Shown here: positions 1-5,981 of the stretch, piece by piece
How the letters are laid out: each line of letters opens with the position of its first letter
Position numbering within the stretch: position 1 is the stretch's first letter
Assembly: GCA_035276085.1 (NCBI GenBank)
Contig: DATELY010000198.1
Location: forward strand, 1 to 8,086
Origin: DATELY01 sp035276085
GTDB taxonomy: Bacteria; Pseudomonadota; Gammaproteobacteria; Steroidobacterales; Steroidobacteraceae
Direction of reading: 5' to 3'
Length of the DNA: 8,086 nt
Position numbers and translations under genes: made by a program
Notes under the pieces: model-generated
The model's input: only the letters and a program-made list of their open reading frames with translations
Database searches by the model: none
What the model was told of the DNA's origin: nothing

Positions 1-94
1 GTGCACGATACGAGCCAGCATGCGTTCCCGCCGTGCGCCGGAAGTCGTAGCGCGCACCGTTCTTGAGTCAGCCCGCTACGGACTTGTCCATCCA

Positions 95-649
95 ATGTCG
101 AAGAAGCGTAAGAACACAAAAGCGCGTAAGCCGGAGCGACGGCCACGTTGCATCGTGATCGCCGGTCCGAATGGTGCTGGCAAGACTACGTTTGCGCGTC
201 GCTATCTCCCCGAACCCGCCAACGTAGTTCACTTCGTGAATGCCGATCTCATCGCTAGTGGCCTCTCACCACTCAAACCGGAGCTCGCCGCTGTCGCTGC
301 GGCTCGCATGGTATTAAGAGAGATCGACCGCCTCGCCACAGAGCGATCCGACTTCGCGTTTGAAACGACACTGAGTGGACTGATGTACGCACGACGACTG
401 CGGTCATGGAAGCAGGCGGGATATCGCATTGAAATCGTTTACCTGCGGCTCAGGTCGACACGGCTGGCCTTGCGGCGCATTGCTGCTCGTGTGCGCCAAG
501 GCGGGCACAGTGTGCCGCGAGCTGATGTAGAGCGGCGATTCCTGCGCAGTTGGGAAAACTTCCAGGGTGTCTATCGATCTCTGGCTGACTCATGGGCAGT
601 TTATGAGAACTCCGGACGAACGCCACAGCTATTGGAGAAAGGACCATGA
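95..649 (+). CDS. zeta-toxin-like P-loop kinase
   Basis: Predicted cytoplasmic 184-residue P-loop kinase of the zeta-toxin/AAA_33 group. A Walker A motif GPNGAGKTT is at residues 24-32 right after a beta strand (CIVIA). NADLIASGLSP (49-59) follows, then FAFETTLSG (87-95), a VYLRLRS strand near 115-121, an arginine-rich lid RVRQGGHSVPRADVERRF (132-149), and YENSG near the C-terminus. This order is typical of short zeta-like proteins, whose classic members phosphorylate UDP-N-acetylglucosamine; the substrate here is unknown. I prefer ATG 95, since homologues begin shortly before the P-loop. The frame is also open upstream, with an ATG at 20 and no in-frame stop before the window edge. Neither start has a clear Shine-Dalgarno. 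The stop overlaps the next gene by four bases (ATGA), so the two are probably translationally coupled. It sits just inside a putative island boundary. Confidence 0.85.
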   Translation: MSKKRKNTKARKPERRPRCIVIAGPNGAGKTTFARRYLPEPANVVHFVNADLIASGLSPLKPELAAVAAARMVLREIDRLATERSDFAFETTLSGLMYARRLRSWKQAGYRIEIVYLRLRSTRLALRRIAARVRQGGHSVPRADVERRFLRSWENFQGVYRSLADSWAVYENSGRTPQLLEKGP

Positions 650-804
650 AGACGAGTACCCGCGCAAAGAAAACCGAAAGTTTTGCCGCTGGAGTAGGTC
701 GGGCGCTGCGACGCGCCGCAAAGGACGCCGAGAAGACGGCACGAATGTATCGAACCCCGCTGTACGTGTGGGAGAACGGCAAGGTTGTCGCGAAGAAGCC
801 ATAA
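646..804 (+). CDS. small basic protein overlapping the zeta-like kinase gene
   Basis: A 52-codon gene starting in the ATGA overlap with the kinase stop. The product is very basic. It has an alanine/arginine/lysine-rich, probably helical first half (GVGRALRRAAKDAEKTARMY, residues 16-35). It ends in a short hydrophobic strand-turn tail with the pattern TPLYVWENGKVVAKKP (37-52). From memory, small proteins with a similar tail accompany zeta-like kinases in other proteobacteria, but I cannot search for this here. The overlap argues for stoichiometric co-expression, and an antitoxin or accessory role is an inference. No transcription terminator hairpin is evident after the stop. An unrelated overprinted ORF in another frame is less credible, because this frame is set by the ATGA coupling. 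Confidence 0.7.
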   Translation: MKTSTRAKKTESFAAGVGRALRRAAKDAEKTARMYRTPLYVWENGKVVAKKP

Positions 805-898
805 TTTTCTTGCTCTCGCTAATTTTTGTCAGGAGAGACCAATTGGCGAGAACAACTCCGCGATCTGTAAGCGCGCTGTTTTTCTTACCCTCGCCCTC

Positions 899-940
899 TT
901 CGGGACGTAGGAGTCGCAGGTTCAAATCCTGTCACCCCGA
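899..940 (+). other. 3' half of a tRNA-Pro (CGG), probable att-site scar
   Basis: The segment reads as anticodon loop TTCGGGA (anticodon CGG), 3' anticodon strand CGTAG, variable loop GAGTC, T arm GCAGG-TTCAAAT-CCTGT, acceptor strand CACCCCG and discriminator A. C1-G72 with A73 is characteristic of bacterial tRNA-Pro. The bases before 899 do not pair with the anticodon strand. No CGGGGTG acceptor strand, D arm or anticodon 5' strand lies upstream, so this is not a working tRNA. No CCA follows. Tyrosine integrases often recombine in the anticodon loop and duplicate the tRNA 3' end, so this is probably the distal att repeat of an integrated element. The tRNA orientation would place that element to the left, including the zeta-kinase pair. 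Confidence 0.75.
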
Positions 941-1377
941 TCCGTCCGTGAGGGTCCGTTCCGGCCACATAGGTAACGGTTTATTCCGGCCGGGCACATG
1001 GGTAACACCTGTGCCTGGAATGGATTGGGTGCGCACTCCACGCGCCCGCTCTGGTGATCGAAGAAGCCCAGATCGTACTGCATGAAGCTCACCAACCAGA
1101 TTCGCTCGGCGATCTCCTTGATGCCGACGCTCTGACCGGCGAACGCACGACTGAGATTCACCTTGCGTCGTCCGATCCAGATGCGCCCGCAGTTCGTGAC
1201 GATGATGGTGCGATCGTGGAACGGATACTCCAGATCACTTGACCCCTGATACGGCCGCGTAGAGGCTCGGTAGAGCTCTGCGGGGTATTTCATGTTCAGC
1301 CCTTGATGCGGACGCTCCTGGTTGTAGCACTGCATGAAGCGGTCAAACTTAGCCTGCTGCTGCAGGAAGTTCTTCCT
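922..1377 (-). pseudogene. IS481-family transposase, C-terminal fragment
   Basis: This minus-strand frame encodes the end of an integrase-core (DDE) transposase. It reads NFLQQQAKFDRF, then YNQERPHQGL (the glutamate region of the DDE core), then MKYPAELYRASTRPY. After these comes the family's beta-rich C-terminal domain, DYPFHDRT-type through VNLSRAFAGQSVGIKEI and IWLVSFMQYDLGFFD, to VLPM at about base 997. Beyond that the frame runs through the IS end into flanking DNA and stops at 922, so the last residues are not native. The N-terminal helix-turn-helix and the two catalytic aspartates are missing. The coding sequence is cut at about 1377, where an oppositely oriented IS110 fragment begins. 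It cannot make an active enzyme. Confidence 0.85.
959..1006. repeat. tandem terminal motifs of the IS481-like element
   Basis: Two direct, imperfect copies of one motif: TTCCGGCC-ACATAGGTAAC at 959-977 and TTCCGGCC-GGGCACATGGGTAAC at 984-1006. They lie just beyond the transposase C-terminal coding sequence, where the end of the insertion sequence is expected. Duplicated subterminal motifs would suit transposase binding. The opposite end of the element is missing, so the inverted-repeat partner cannot be checked and the exact tip (somewhere in 941-958) is not fixed. Confidence 0.5.
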
Positions 1378-1633
1378 ACTGTCGCTGCGTGGACAGCAAA
1401 CGGATCAGTAACGAGAAAAAGAAAGGTAAGAACAATACGAAGAACGGCAATCCCTACCTCGCCTGGACCTCTTCGAGGCCGCGCACTTTGCGATCCAGTA
1501 TCTACCCACGGCCAAGCGCTTCTATGAGAGAAAGGCTGCACGGCGCAATCCCATCCTCGCCATGAAGGCGCTCTCACACAAGTTGGCCCGTGCTTGTTAT
1601 TACGTGATGCGCGACCGGGTCCCGTTCGATTGA
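1377..1633 (+). pseudogene. IS110-family transposase, C-terminal fragment with frameshift
   Basis: The plus strand encodes the C-terminal (PF02371-type) end of an IS110-family DEDD transposase. It begins at YCRCVDSKRIS, continues NEKKKGKNNTKNGNPYLAW, then LFEAAHFAIQYLPTAKRFYE, and ends ALSHKLARACYYVMRDRVPFD with TGA at 1631-1633. After codon TGG (1464-1466) the frame resumes at CTC (1469), so one base has been lost and the reading frame is broken. The N-terminal RuvC-like domain and most of the protein are absent. The fragment abuts the IS481 remnant with no spacer. It is a dead remnant. Confidence 0.85.
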
Positions 1634-1711
1634 GCGGCAACAACAGAGGGCGTCGATTTAGTAGTGCTGGTGAAATCCATCGATTTGATTAGCACGCCCC
1701 GTTGCCGCTCA
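1631..1711. other. long palindromic structure at the IS110 3' end
   Basis: An 11-bp perfect inverted repeat, TGAGCGGCAAC (1631-1641, starting on the transposase stop codon) and GTTGCCGCTCA (1701-1711), encloses a second set of complementary segments. These are GGGC (1648-1651) with GCCC, and GTGCT with AGCAC, which together extend the right-hand strand almost continuously. About 20 bp could pair with asymmetric loops on the left side. The non-coding ends of IS110-family elements carry structured guide RNAs (bridge RNA in the IS110 group, seekRNA in the IS1111 group), so a relic of one is possible. A transposon-end hairpin is an alternative. Confidence 0.45.
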
Positions 1712-2427
1712 CCAGGGTGTCGGCGGTGATCAAGGTCTTAAAAAGCGGTGGTCTCGAACTACGAGTTTTGATTGGCATGGTCTCCGCCGGCCTTTGTTTC
1801 TAACGTCGAGTTGTCGATGCGCCCCTCGCGCCGAATCTATATCGTGCTGGGTCCCCCTTTGTGGACGAACCACAGATCGTTGTTCGCCTGGACGGCGCCG
1901 GGTACCGAGTCGTGTCTGGGGCTCATACGAGCCAGGGGTAACTCACCAGGGGGGAGGCGACTGGTTCTCGCGAACGAGTGCAGCTCCCCGGTTGCCTTGA
2001 TCCTGATGGGTGGCTGATGCGCATCCCTGCGCAATCAATCAAGCAAAGACGCCATCGGGTGTTGCGTTGACGTTCGGCGGTTAACTCTTCGGACCTTGGA
2101 TGCAGGCCTGTCGGGCACGCGTCCCAGATTTTTATTGTCTCATTGACTACCGCTGGCGTATGGGCGCCGCTTTTTTTCGGTCGATACTCCCCGCGAGCGG
2201 GCGAGACGGTCGCAGAGAGACGAAGGCACGAGCACGCCTGAAACGCTGAACCATCCCAGCGCATAACCGTGTGACCTTCGATTGCCCTGCAGGCGCAACA
2301 CTCTTTCCGGAGATTGTCATGTACTTCCGCAACAGCTCCCGACAGATACGCCACGGCTTAGCCACCCATAACCCCTACTTCTGAGTGACTCGAAGAAACG
2401 AGGTGATTACAGCTTGACGCCAGACCC
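1712..2427. other. about 700 bases without a recognisable gene
   Basis: Several frames stay open for 65-143 codons here, but none gives a protein I recognise. Their composition (rich in R, S, P, H, C) looks like non-coding GC-rich sequence. No good ribosome binding site precedes their starts. I see no tRNA, terminator or repeat array. The stretch lies between IS remnants and a toxin-antitoxin module, so it may be decayed mobile DNA. Confidence 0.4.
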
Positions 2428-2877
2428 TCACGAGATGCTTTCCGCGAGAAGCTCCTTGATCCCGCTCGGCACTTGGCCTCGGCTCAACATACGTTTGAAC
2501 ACCTCGTACACGTCCGTCTTCGAACCGGCTTTGCGCAGCGTGTCTTCGTCGTTGAACCAGACATAAACGACCAGCTTGATCGGCTTCGAGGCGAAGCGAA
2601 AGAACAAACGGTAGCGGTCGGGCATGCCCTTCTTCACACGCCGCCAGTTTGTGTATTCCACACCGAGCACTTTTCCGAGACGGAAATCCGGATGACCGGG
2701 ATCGACAGGCACGGTCTCCGTGATTGCTTTGTAGATGGATGCCAGGAGCCGTGTCTTCGGATGTGACTTGTATCCGGCGGGGCTCTGCTTCGCGAGCTTC
2801 GTGACCGCCTGTTCAAGCTCGTCCAACGCGACCTTGAAGAGCTTGAAGTAGAAGAGCTGCCAGCCGTTCGCGACCAT
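2428..2877 (-). CDS. yhaV: YhaV-family type II toxin (RelE-superfamily ribonuclease)
   Basis: A 149-residue toxin that aligns by eye along nearly its whole length with E. coli YhaV, a ribosome-dependent RNase that inhibits translation. Shared signatures are VNGW/ANGW at the N-terminus, LLA..K.I near residues 44-51, FR.GK.LG (65-72), W.RVK.G (78-84), RYRLFFRF (88-95), W.NDE.TLR..G.KTD.Y..F (107-127) and ML.RG..P (130-137). Length matches the family. The ATG at 2877 lies seven bases after the prlF stop, so the pair is one operon with antitoxin first, as in E. coli. The Shine-Dalgarno is poor (GTAGAG), which suggests coupling to prlF and a low toxin level. All recognisable blocks are intact, so it is probably active. 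Confidence 0.93.
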   Translation of the reverse strand: MVANGWQLFYFKLFKVALDELEQAVTKLAKQSPAGYKSHPKTRLLASIYKAITETVPVDPGHPDFRLGKVLGVEYTNWRRVKKGMPDRYRLFFRFASKPIKLVVYVWFNDEDTLRKAGSKTDVYEVFKRMLSRGQVPSGIKELLAESIS

Positions 2878-2884
2878 CGCGTCA

Positions 2885-3220
2885 CTACTCTACGTCCACG
2901 CCTTTCACTAGCTTGCGGATCCGAGCGAGCTGTGCGCGATCCGCGGGCACGATCATCTCCGGATGCTCCGCCATCTGCTTTTGTAAAAAGCCGAGAAAGC
3001 CCAGCATCACAGGATCAATCTCGTCTTCGGAAGAGTGCTGCTTGCCCCCCTTCGCCGACAGCAATACCTGGCCATCGGCGATCACGGTCGCGTCTACCTT
3101 GCCGCTGAACTCTGGATGTGCCCTGAAGAACTCGGCATCGAGCCGAATACCCTTGGAGTTACCAACCGGCGTCACGGTACCGCTGTACCGCTGCGCCCGC
3201 GCATTGCGGTTAGCCGTCAT
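2885..3220 (-). CDS. prlF: PrlF-family AbrB-type antitoxin
   Basis: A 111-residue antitoxin and autorepressor for YhaV. The N-terminal half (SGTVTPVGNSKGIRLDAEFF at 13-32 through DGQVLLSA at about 49-56) has the strand pattern of a swapped-hairpin AbrB/SpoVT DNA-binding domain. The second half carries the PrlF toxin-binding region: LGFLGFLQKQMAEHPE (73-88) followed by LVKGVDVE at the very end, parallel to FLRFLDADIQNNP and LVAGMDV in E. coli PrlF. The AbrB-fold element has diverged from the E. coli one and contains a GNSKGIRL stretch instead of RGQTTIP. The gene directly precedes yhaV, and a promoter with tandem operator-like repeats lies immediately upstream. Confidence 0.9.
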   Translation of the reverse strand: MTANRNARAQRYSGTVTPVGNSKGIRLDAEFFRAHPEFSGKVDATVIADGQVLLSAKGGKQHSSEDEIDPVMLGFLGFLQKQMAEHPEMIVPADRAQLARIRKLVKGVDVE

Positions 3221-3229
3221 AGTTAGGAT

Positions 3230-3282
3230 CCATGTACTTACGGATGTACTTACATGGTATCGGACTGAGCTGATCGTGTCGA
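3230..3282 (-). promoter_or_regulatory. prlF-yhaV promoter with tandem operator repeats
   Basis: Read on the minus strand, a -35 box TCGACA (3277-3282) and a -10 box TACCAT (3254-3259) are separated by exactly 17 bp, 34 bases upstream of the prlF ATG. Overlapping and just downstream of the -10 are two perfect copies of GTAAGTACAT (3244-3253 and 3232-3241) with a 12-bp period. They are bounded by a CCATGT/ACATGG inverted repeat (3252-3257 and 3230-3235). Repeats at this place fit binding by dimeric AbrB-type antitoxin and repression of its own operon, as is usual in type II modules. Box matches are 5/6 and 4/6 to the sigma70 consensus. Confidence 0.65.
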
Positions 3283-3304
3283 GCCGGGGAGGAAAAGGCG
3301 CGGC

Positions 3305-3354
3305 AGGAGCCGGGTTTCGCCGCTATATCGGCGAAACTCGCCGGCAAAGCTCCT
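3305..3354. repeat. perfect dyad with 6-bp AT-rich centre inside a larger inverted repeat
   Basis: GTTTCGCCG (3314-3322) and CGGCGAAAC (3329-3337) are perfect inverted arms around CTATAT. An outer inverted repeat AGGAGC (3305-3310)/GCTCCT (3349-3354) encloses them. Nine-base arms around a 6-bp AT-rich centre resemble the core site of a tyrosine recombinase, but the arms do not match XerC/XerD dif arms and no recombinase gene is in the window. A run TTTGAATTTTT follows the outer arm on the plus strand, so a terminator-like role is an alternative. No plus-strand gene leads into it, however. Confidence 0.45.
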
Positions 3355-3429
3355 TTGAATTTTTCATCGCGATCGGGTGCTTAACGCGACCGATTAAGAG
3401 CGGCGGTTCGCCTCGGTTTGCGCGCTTAG

Positions 3430-3690
3430 ATGCGCGTCCACATCATGCTCATTCCACGCCGACGCACGCTTCGTGAGCTTTATCGGCTGCGGAAATCAGC
3501 CCATCCTTCGCTCAATCTGCATGCGGGCAGTGAGTACATCGCTGTGGCGATGGGATCAACCGTATCACTGGCGCTGATGGAAGCTCGAGGAGGCGAGAAG
3601 TTAGTCCGCTATGCCGATGCCGTCCCACGGATCGAGCAGGCGACCTGCCACTTCGCAGAGGTCGGCCTCGGCGCCGACTATGTCGGGTAA
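3430..3690 (+). CDS. hypothetical small protein, doubtful
   Basis: An 86-codon frame with ATG start and TAA stop that ends four bases before the convergent P450 stop. Codon choice is not obviously non-coding and the C-terminal part (RYADAVPRIEQATCHFAEVG) looks protein-like. I recognise no domain, signal peptide or membrane segment. There is no Shine-Dalgarno before the ATG. It could be a remnant of a longer gene cut by the rearrangements nearby, or chance. A 6-bp GTCGGC/GCCGAC hairpin falls at its 3' end (3661-3678) and might separate the two convergent transcripts, although it lacks a U tract. Confidence 0.2.
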   Translation: MRVHIMLIPRRRTLRELYRLRKSAHPSLNLHAGSEYIAVAMGSTVSLALMEARGGEKLVRYADAVPRIEQATCHFAEVGLGADYVG

Positions 3691-3694
3691 CACT

Positions 3695-4927
3695 TCAGAC
3701 ATCCCATTCGAGCACGAACGGATTGACGGTTCCGACGATTCCGTTCGAAAAACTGAGCTCCGACTCTGGAGCCAAACGGAACTCAGGAATGCGGGCGAGC
3801 CATTCCCTAAGAACGATCTTCATCTCCATTCGCGCAAGATGCGCGCCGGGGCAGGTATGGGAGCCCTTGCCGAACGTCGAATGGCGCCGTCCCGGCCGGC
3901 CAAGCTCGAAAGCGAGGGGATCGGCGTTCATGGCGTCGTCGAGCGCAACAACGATTGTCGGCGCCATCACCATGTCGCCTGCCCTGAGTTGCACTCCTTC
4001 CCATTCGACGTCCCGCCGGACCTCGCGCGAGGAGGAAACGAGCGGAAAGCGGCGGAAGAACTCGAGCAGTGCATCCTCGATCAGCGAAGGATCCGCTACT
4101 AGTCTGCGGCGCAGATCATTGTTCTGGGCGAGATAGGAAAGGGTGAAGGCCATGAAGTTGACCACCGTGTCGAGCCCGCCGACAAGAACCTGTATGCAGA
4201 TATTCTCGGCTTCCTCGTCGGTCAGGTCGCGTCCATTCACCTGTCCGCTGACCATCCGGGTAATCATGTCCTGCCCCGCGCCGCCACGGCGCTCCGCGAT
4301 CACGGGACGGATATATTCACGGAACAGTTGCGAGACTTCGGGATAGGTCAACGACCCGTCAGGACGAGTGAACTGATCGGCCAGATGCTTCAACTTGGGA
4401 AGATCCTCGATCGGCAGGTCGACGATCCGCATGAAGATGCGCACGGGCAGCTGCTCGGCGAACTCGTGCACGAAGTCGCATCGACCCCTGGGCCGGAAAC
4501 CTTCGATTAGCTCGACCGTCAGCGCCGCGATCTTCTCGTCGATGCCCTTGAGCCCCTTGGGGCCAAGATTCTCGTTCAGGAGATTGCGAAACGGCCGGTG
4601 CTCCGGAGGGTCGAGCGACAGCGGGATGAGCCGATAGGCTTCGCCGGCGGTGTCCTTGGGAACGAGGATCGTGCGGTTGGAGAACCGCTCGGAATCCGAC
4701 ATCACAACATCCGCAAGCTCGCCCCGCAGCACGATCCAATGTCCGCCATTACGCGGCGTCCACATGAGGGGATACGGGCTTTCGTCCATCAACGCGCGCC
4801 AGCAGCGATGCAGATCGACCCCTGGCGCAAGAGCACGATAAATGTCGAAGTCGATTACGCGTTCCGCGGGAACATTATCCGGACGCGGCATCGGTCGATC
4901 CGACTGATCAATCACCTTCGCTTCCAC
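3695..4927 (-). CDS. cytochrome P450, CYP101 (P450cam-like) family
   Basis: A soluble 410-residue class I bacterial P450 that activates O2 to hydroxylate a small hydrophobic substrate. It aligns by eye with P450cam throughout. Matches include DFD.Y near 26-30, GGHWI (61-65), GEAY.. IP.S.DPPE.R.FR (95-114), TRPDGS (187-192), the I helix LVGGLDTVVNF (248-258) with acid-alcohol pair D253-T254, ExxR as E289-R292, the heme loop FGKGSHTCPG with thiolate C359, and GIV (396-398). The camphor-contacting Tyr96 is kept as Y98. By alignment, F87, F98, T101, L244 and D297 become L88, L100, L103, Q246 and S299, so camphor itself is not assured. The start is GTG, supported by a GGGGG ribosome site. It is the last gene of the operon. 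It needs a ferredoxin and reductase, which are not present here. Confidence 0.95.
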   Translation of the reverse strand: MEAKVIDQSDRPMPRPDNVPAERVIDFDIYRALAPGVDLHRCWRALMDESPYPLMWTPRNGGHWIVLRGELADVVMSDSERFSNRTILVPKDTAGEAYRLIPLSLDPPEHRPFRNLLNENLGPKGLKGIDEKIAALTVELIEGFRPRGRCDFVHEFAEQLPVRIFMRIVDLPIEDLPKLKHLADQFTRPDGSLTYPEVSQLFREYIRPVIAERRGGAGQDMITRMVSGQVNGRDLTDEEAENICIQVLVGGLDTVVNFMAFTLSYLAQNNDLRRRLVADPSLIEDALLEFFRRFPLVSSSREVRRDVEWEGVQLRAGDMVMAPTIVVALDDAMNADPLAFELGRPGRRHSTFGKGSHTCPGAHLARMEMKIVLREWLARIPEFRLAPESELSFSNGIVGTVNPFVLEWDV

Positions 4928-4932
4928 ACGTA

Positions 4933-4937
4933 CCCCC
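4933..4937 (-). promoter_or_regulatory. ribosome binding site fixing the GTG start of the P450
   Basis: GGGGG overlaps the last base of the upstream alcohol dehydrogenase stop codon and lies five bases before GTG 4927. The same GGGGGTACG string precedes the ATG of the dehydrogenase gene at 6728. No in-frame ATG gives a better start, because the family's N-terminal region begins right after this GTG. The arrangement implies translational coupling between the two genes. Confidence 0.6.
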
Positions 4938-5971
4938 TACGCGGCCTCGTGAATGAGCACGACGCGACCCTTGTTCGCGCGCGCATCAAGTATTCGATGC
5001 GCTTCCATCGCCCTATCGCGCGGCAACCGCTCGCTAATAATCGGAGCGATTTTCCCGGCCGCGACAAGATCCAGCACGCGGGCGAGATCAGCGCGCGTGG
5101 CGTGGCCGCTGCCGACGAAATCAATCTCCTTCAGGATGGCGATGGCCGGATTCAAAGGGACCGCGCCGGGCTGCACATTTCCCACCAGCACCATACGCCC
5201 TCCGGCGCGGATGCTGCGAACGCTCGACTTGAAAGTCGGGCTGCCTGCGATCTCGATGACGCCGTCCGCACCGGCACCGTGCGTGAGCTCTCGAACCTGT
5301 TCGTGAAACTCGCCCGATTTGGCGACGATCACGTGATCCGCCCCAGCCGCCGTGAGCGCCGGCGCCTTCTCGACACTCGTCGTCACAGCAATCACGTTCA
5401 GTCCCATGAGTTGCGCTAGTGCGAGTGCGTTGATCCCAACGCCACCGCCTGCGGCCGTGATGACGACCGTCTCGCCGATGCCGAGGGCACTGCGACGCAG
5501 GGCGTGGAAGCCCGTGCCGATCGCACAGCCCGACACCGCGGCAACGTCGAACGGCAGATCGGCTGGAACGCGCACAGCATTGCGCGGCGAAGCAATCACG
5601 AAATCACCGTAGCCGCCCGAAGGGCCTTCGCCATAGAACCCGACACCCGATACGCATACATTGTCGCGTCCTGCTAGACAGACCGGGCATGAGCCGCACG
5701 AGAGTCTCTGCGTCATCGCGACTCGATCGCCCACACGGAAGCTCGTCACCGCGGCGCCGACTTCCACGACGGTGCCGGCGATCTCGTGACCCATCACGAA
5801 CGGCGGCTTGCTCAGCGGAAAGTCGCCACGGCGCGCGTGCCTGTCGTGTCCGCAAACACCGCAGGCCGCAACCAGGACGAGCATCTGATTCTGGGTAGGT
5901 ATCGGTCTGGGCAGGTCACAGGCTTCGAGCACTTCCGGTGGCCCGTAGGCGGTAGCGACGATCGCACGCAT
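4937..5971 (-). CDS. zinc-dependent medium-chain alcohol dehydrogenase
   Basis: A 344-residue cytoplasmic MDR-superfamily enzyme that would oxidise a secondary alcohol to a ketone with NAD(P)+. The N-terminal catalytic domain shows CGVCGHD (catalytic zinc ligand C40), GHE (H62, E63), and the structural zinc lobe CGSCPVCLAGRDNVC with cysteines 92, 95, 98 and 106. C149 lies in the SGCAIGTGFHA segment that often supplies the last zinc ligand. The Rossmann domain has AAGGGVG (173-179). The second strand ends VTTS instead of an acidic residue, so NADP use cannot be excluded. I chose ATG 5971, not an in-frame ATG further up, because MRAIV is the usual family start and gives ten bases to the preceding stop. 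Its position directly before a P450cam-like gene copies camD-camC, where CamD is 5-exo-hydroxycamphor dehydrogenase. The true substrate is not shown. Confidence 0.92.
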   Translation of the reverse strand: MRAIVATAYGPPEVLEACDLPRPIPTQNQMLVLVAACGVCGHDRHARRGDFPLSKPPFVMGHEIAGTVVEVGAAVTSFRVGDRVAMTQRLSCGSCPVCLAGRDNVCVSGVGFYGEGPSGGYGDFVIASPRNAVRVPADLPFDVAAVSGCAIGTGFHALRRSALGIGETVVITAAGGGVGINALALAQLMGLNVIAVTTSVEKAPALTAAGADHVIVAKSGEFHEQVRELTHGAGADGVIEIAGSPTFKSSVRSIRAGGRMVLVGNVQPGAVPLNPAIAILKEIDFVGSGHATRADLARVLDLVAAGKIAPIISERLPRDRAMEAHRILDARANKGRVVLIHEAA

Positions 5972-5981
5972 CGTGTTCTGC

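Noticed and set aside
567..1085. 172-codon plus-strand frame over the small gene, the tRNA fragment and the IS end
   Set aside because: It crosses the kinase 3' end, the 52-codon gene, the tRNA-Pro half and the IS terminus in a different frame. It has no recognisable domain and is a chance frame in GC-rich DNA.
1632..1710. Integron attC site
   Set aside because: The palindrome ends do not fit the RYYYAAC/GTTRRRY core sites, and there is no integron integrase or cassette array.
1923..2354. 143-codon minus-strand frame in the gene-free stretch
   Set aside because: The translation is cysteine-, arginine- and serine-rich without domain-like periodicity, has no ribosome site, and competes with equally open frames on both strands.
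3314..3337. XerCD dif or pdif site
   Set aside because: The spacer length fits, but neither arm resembles the conserved XerC or XerD arms (no TTATGTTAAAT-like arm).
2913..3476. 187-codon plus-strand frame antisense to prlF
   Set aside because: It runs antisense through the whole of prlF, its operator and the dyad. prlF is clearly the real gene.
4598..5419. 273-codon plus-strand frame antisense to P450 and alcohol dehydrogenase
   Set aside because: It spans two well-supported minus-strand genes and their junction. It is a shadow frame typical of high-GC codon use.
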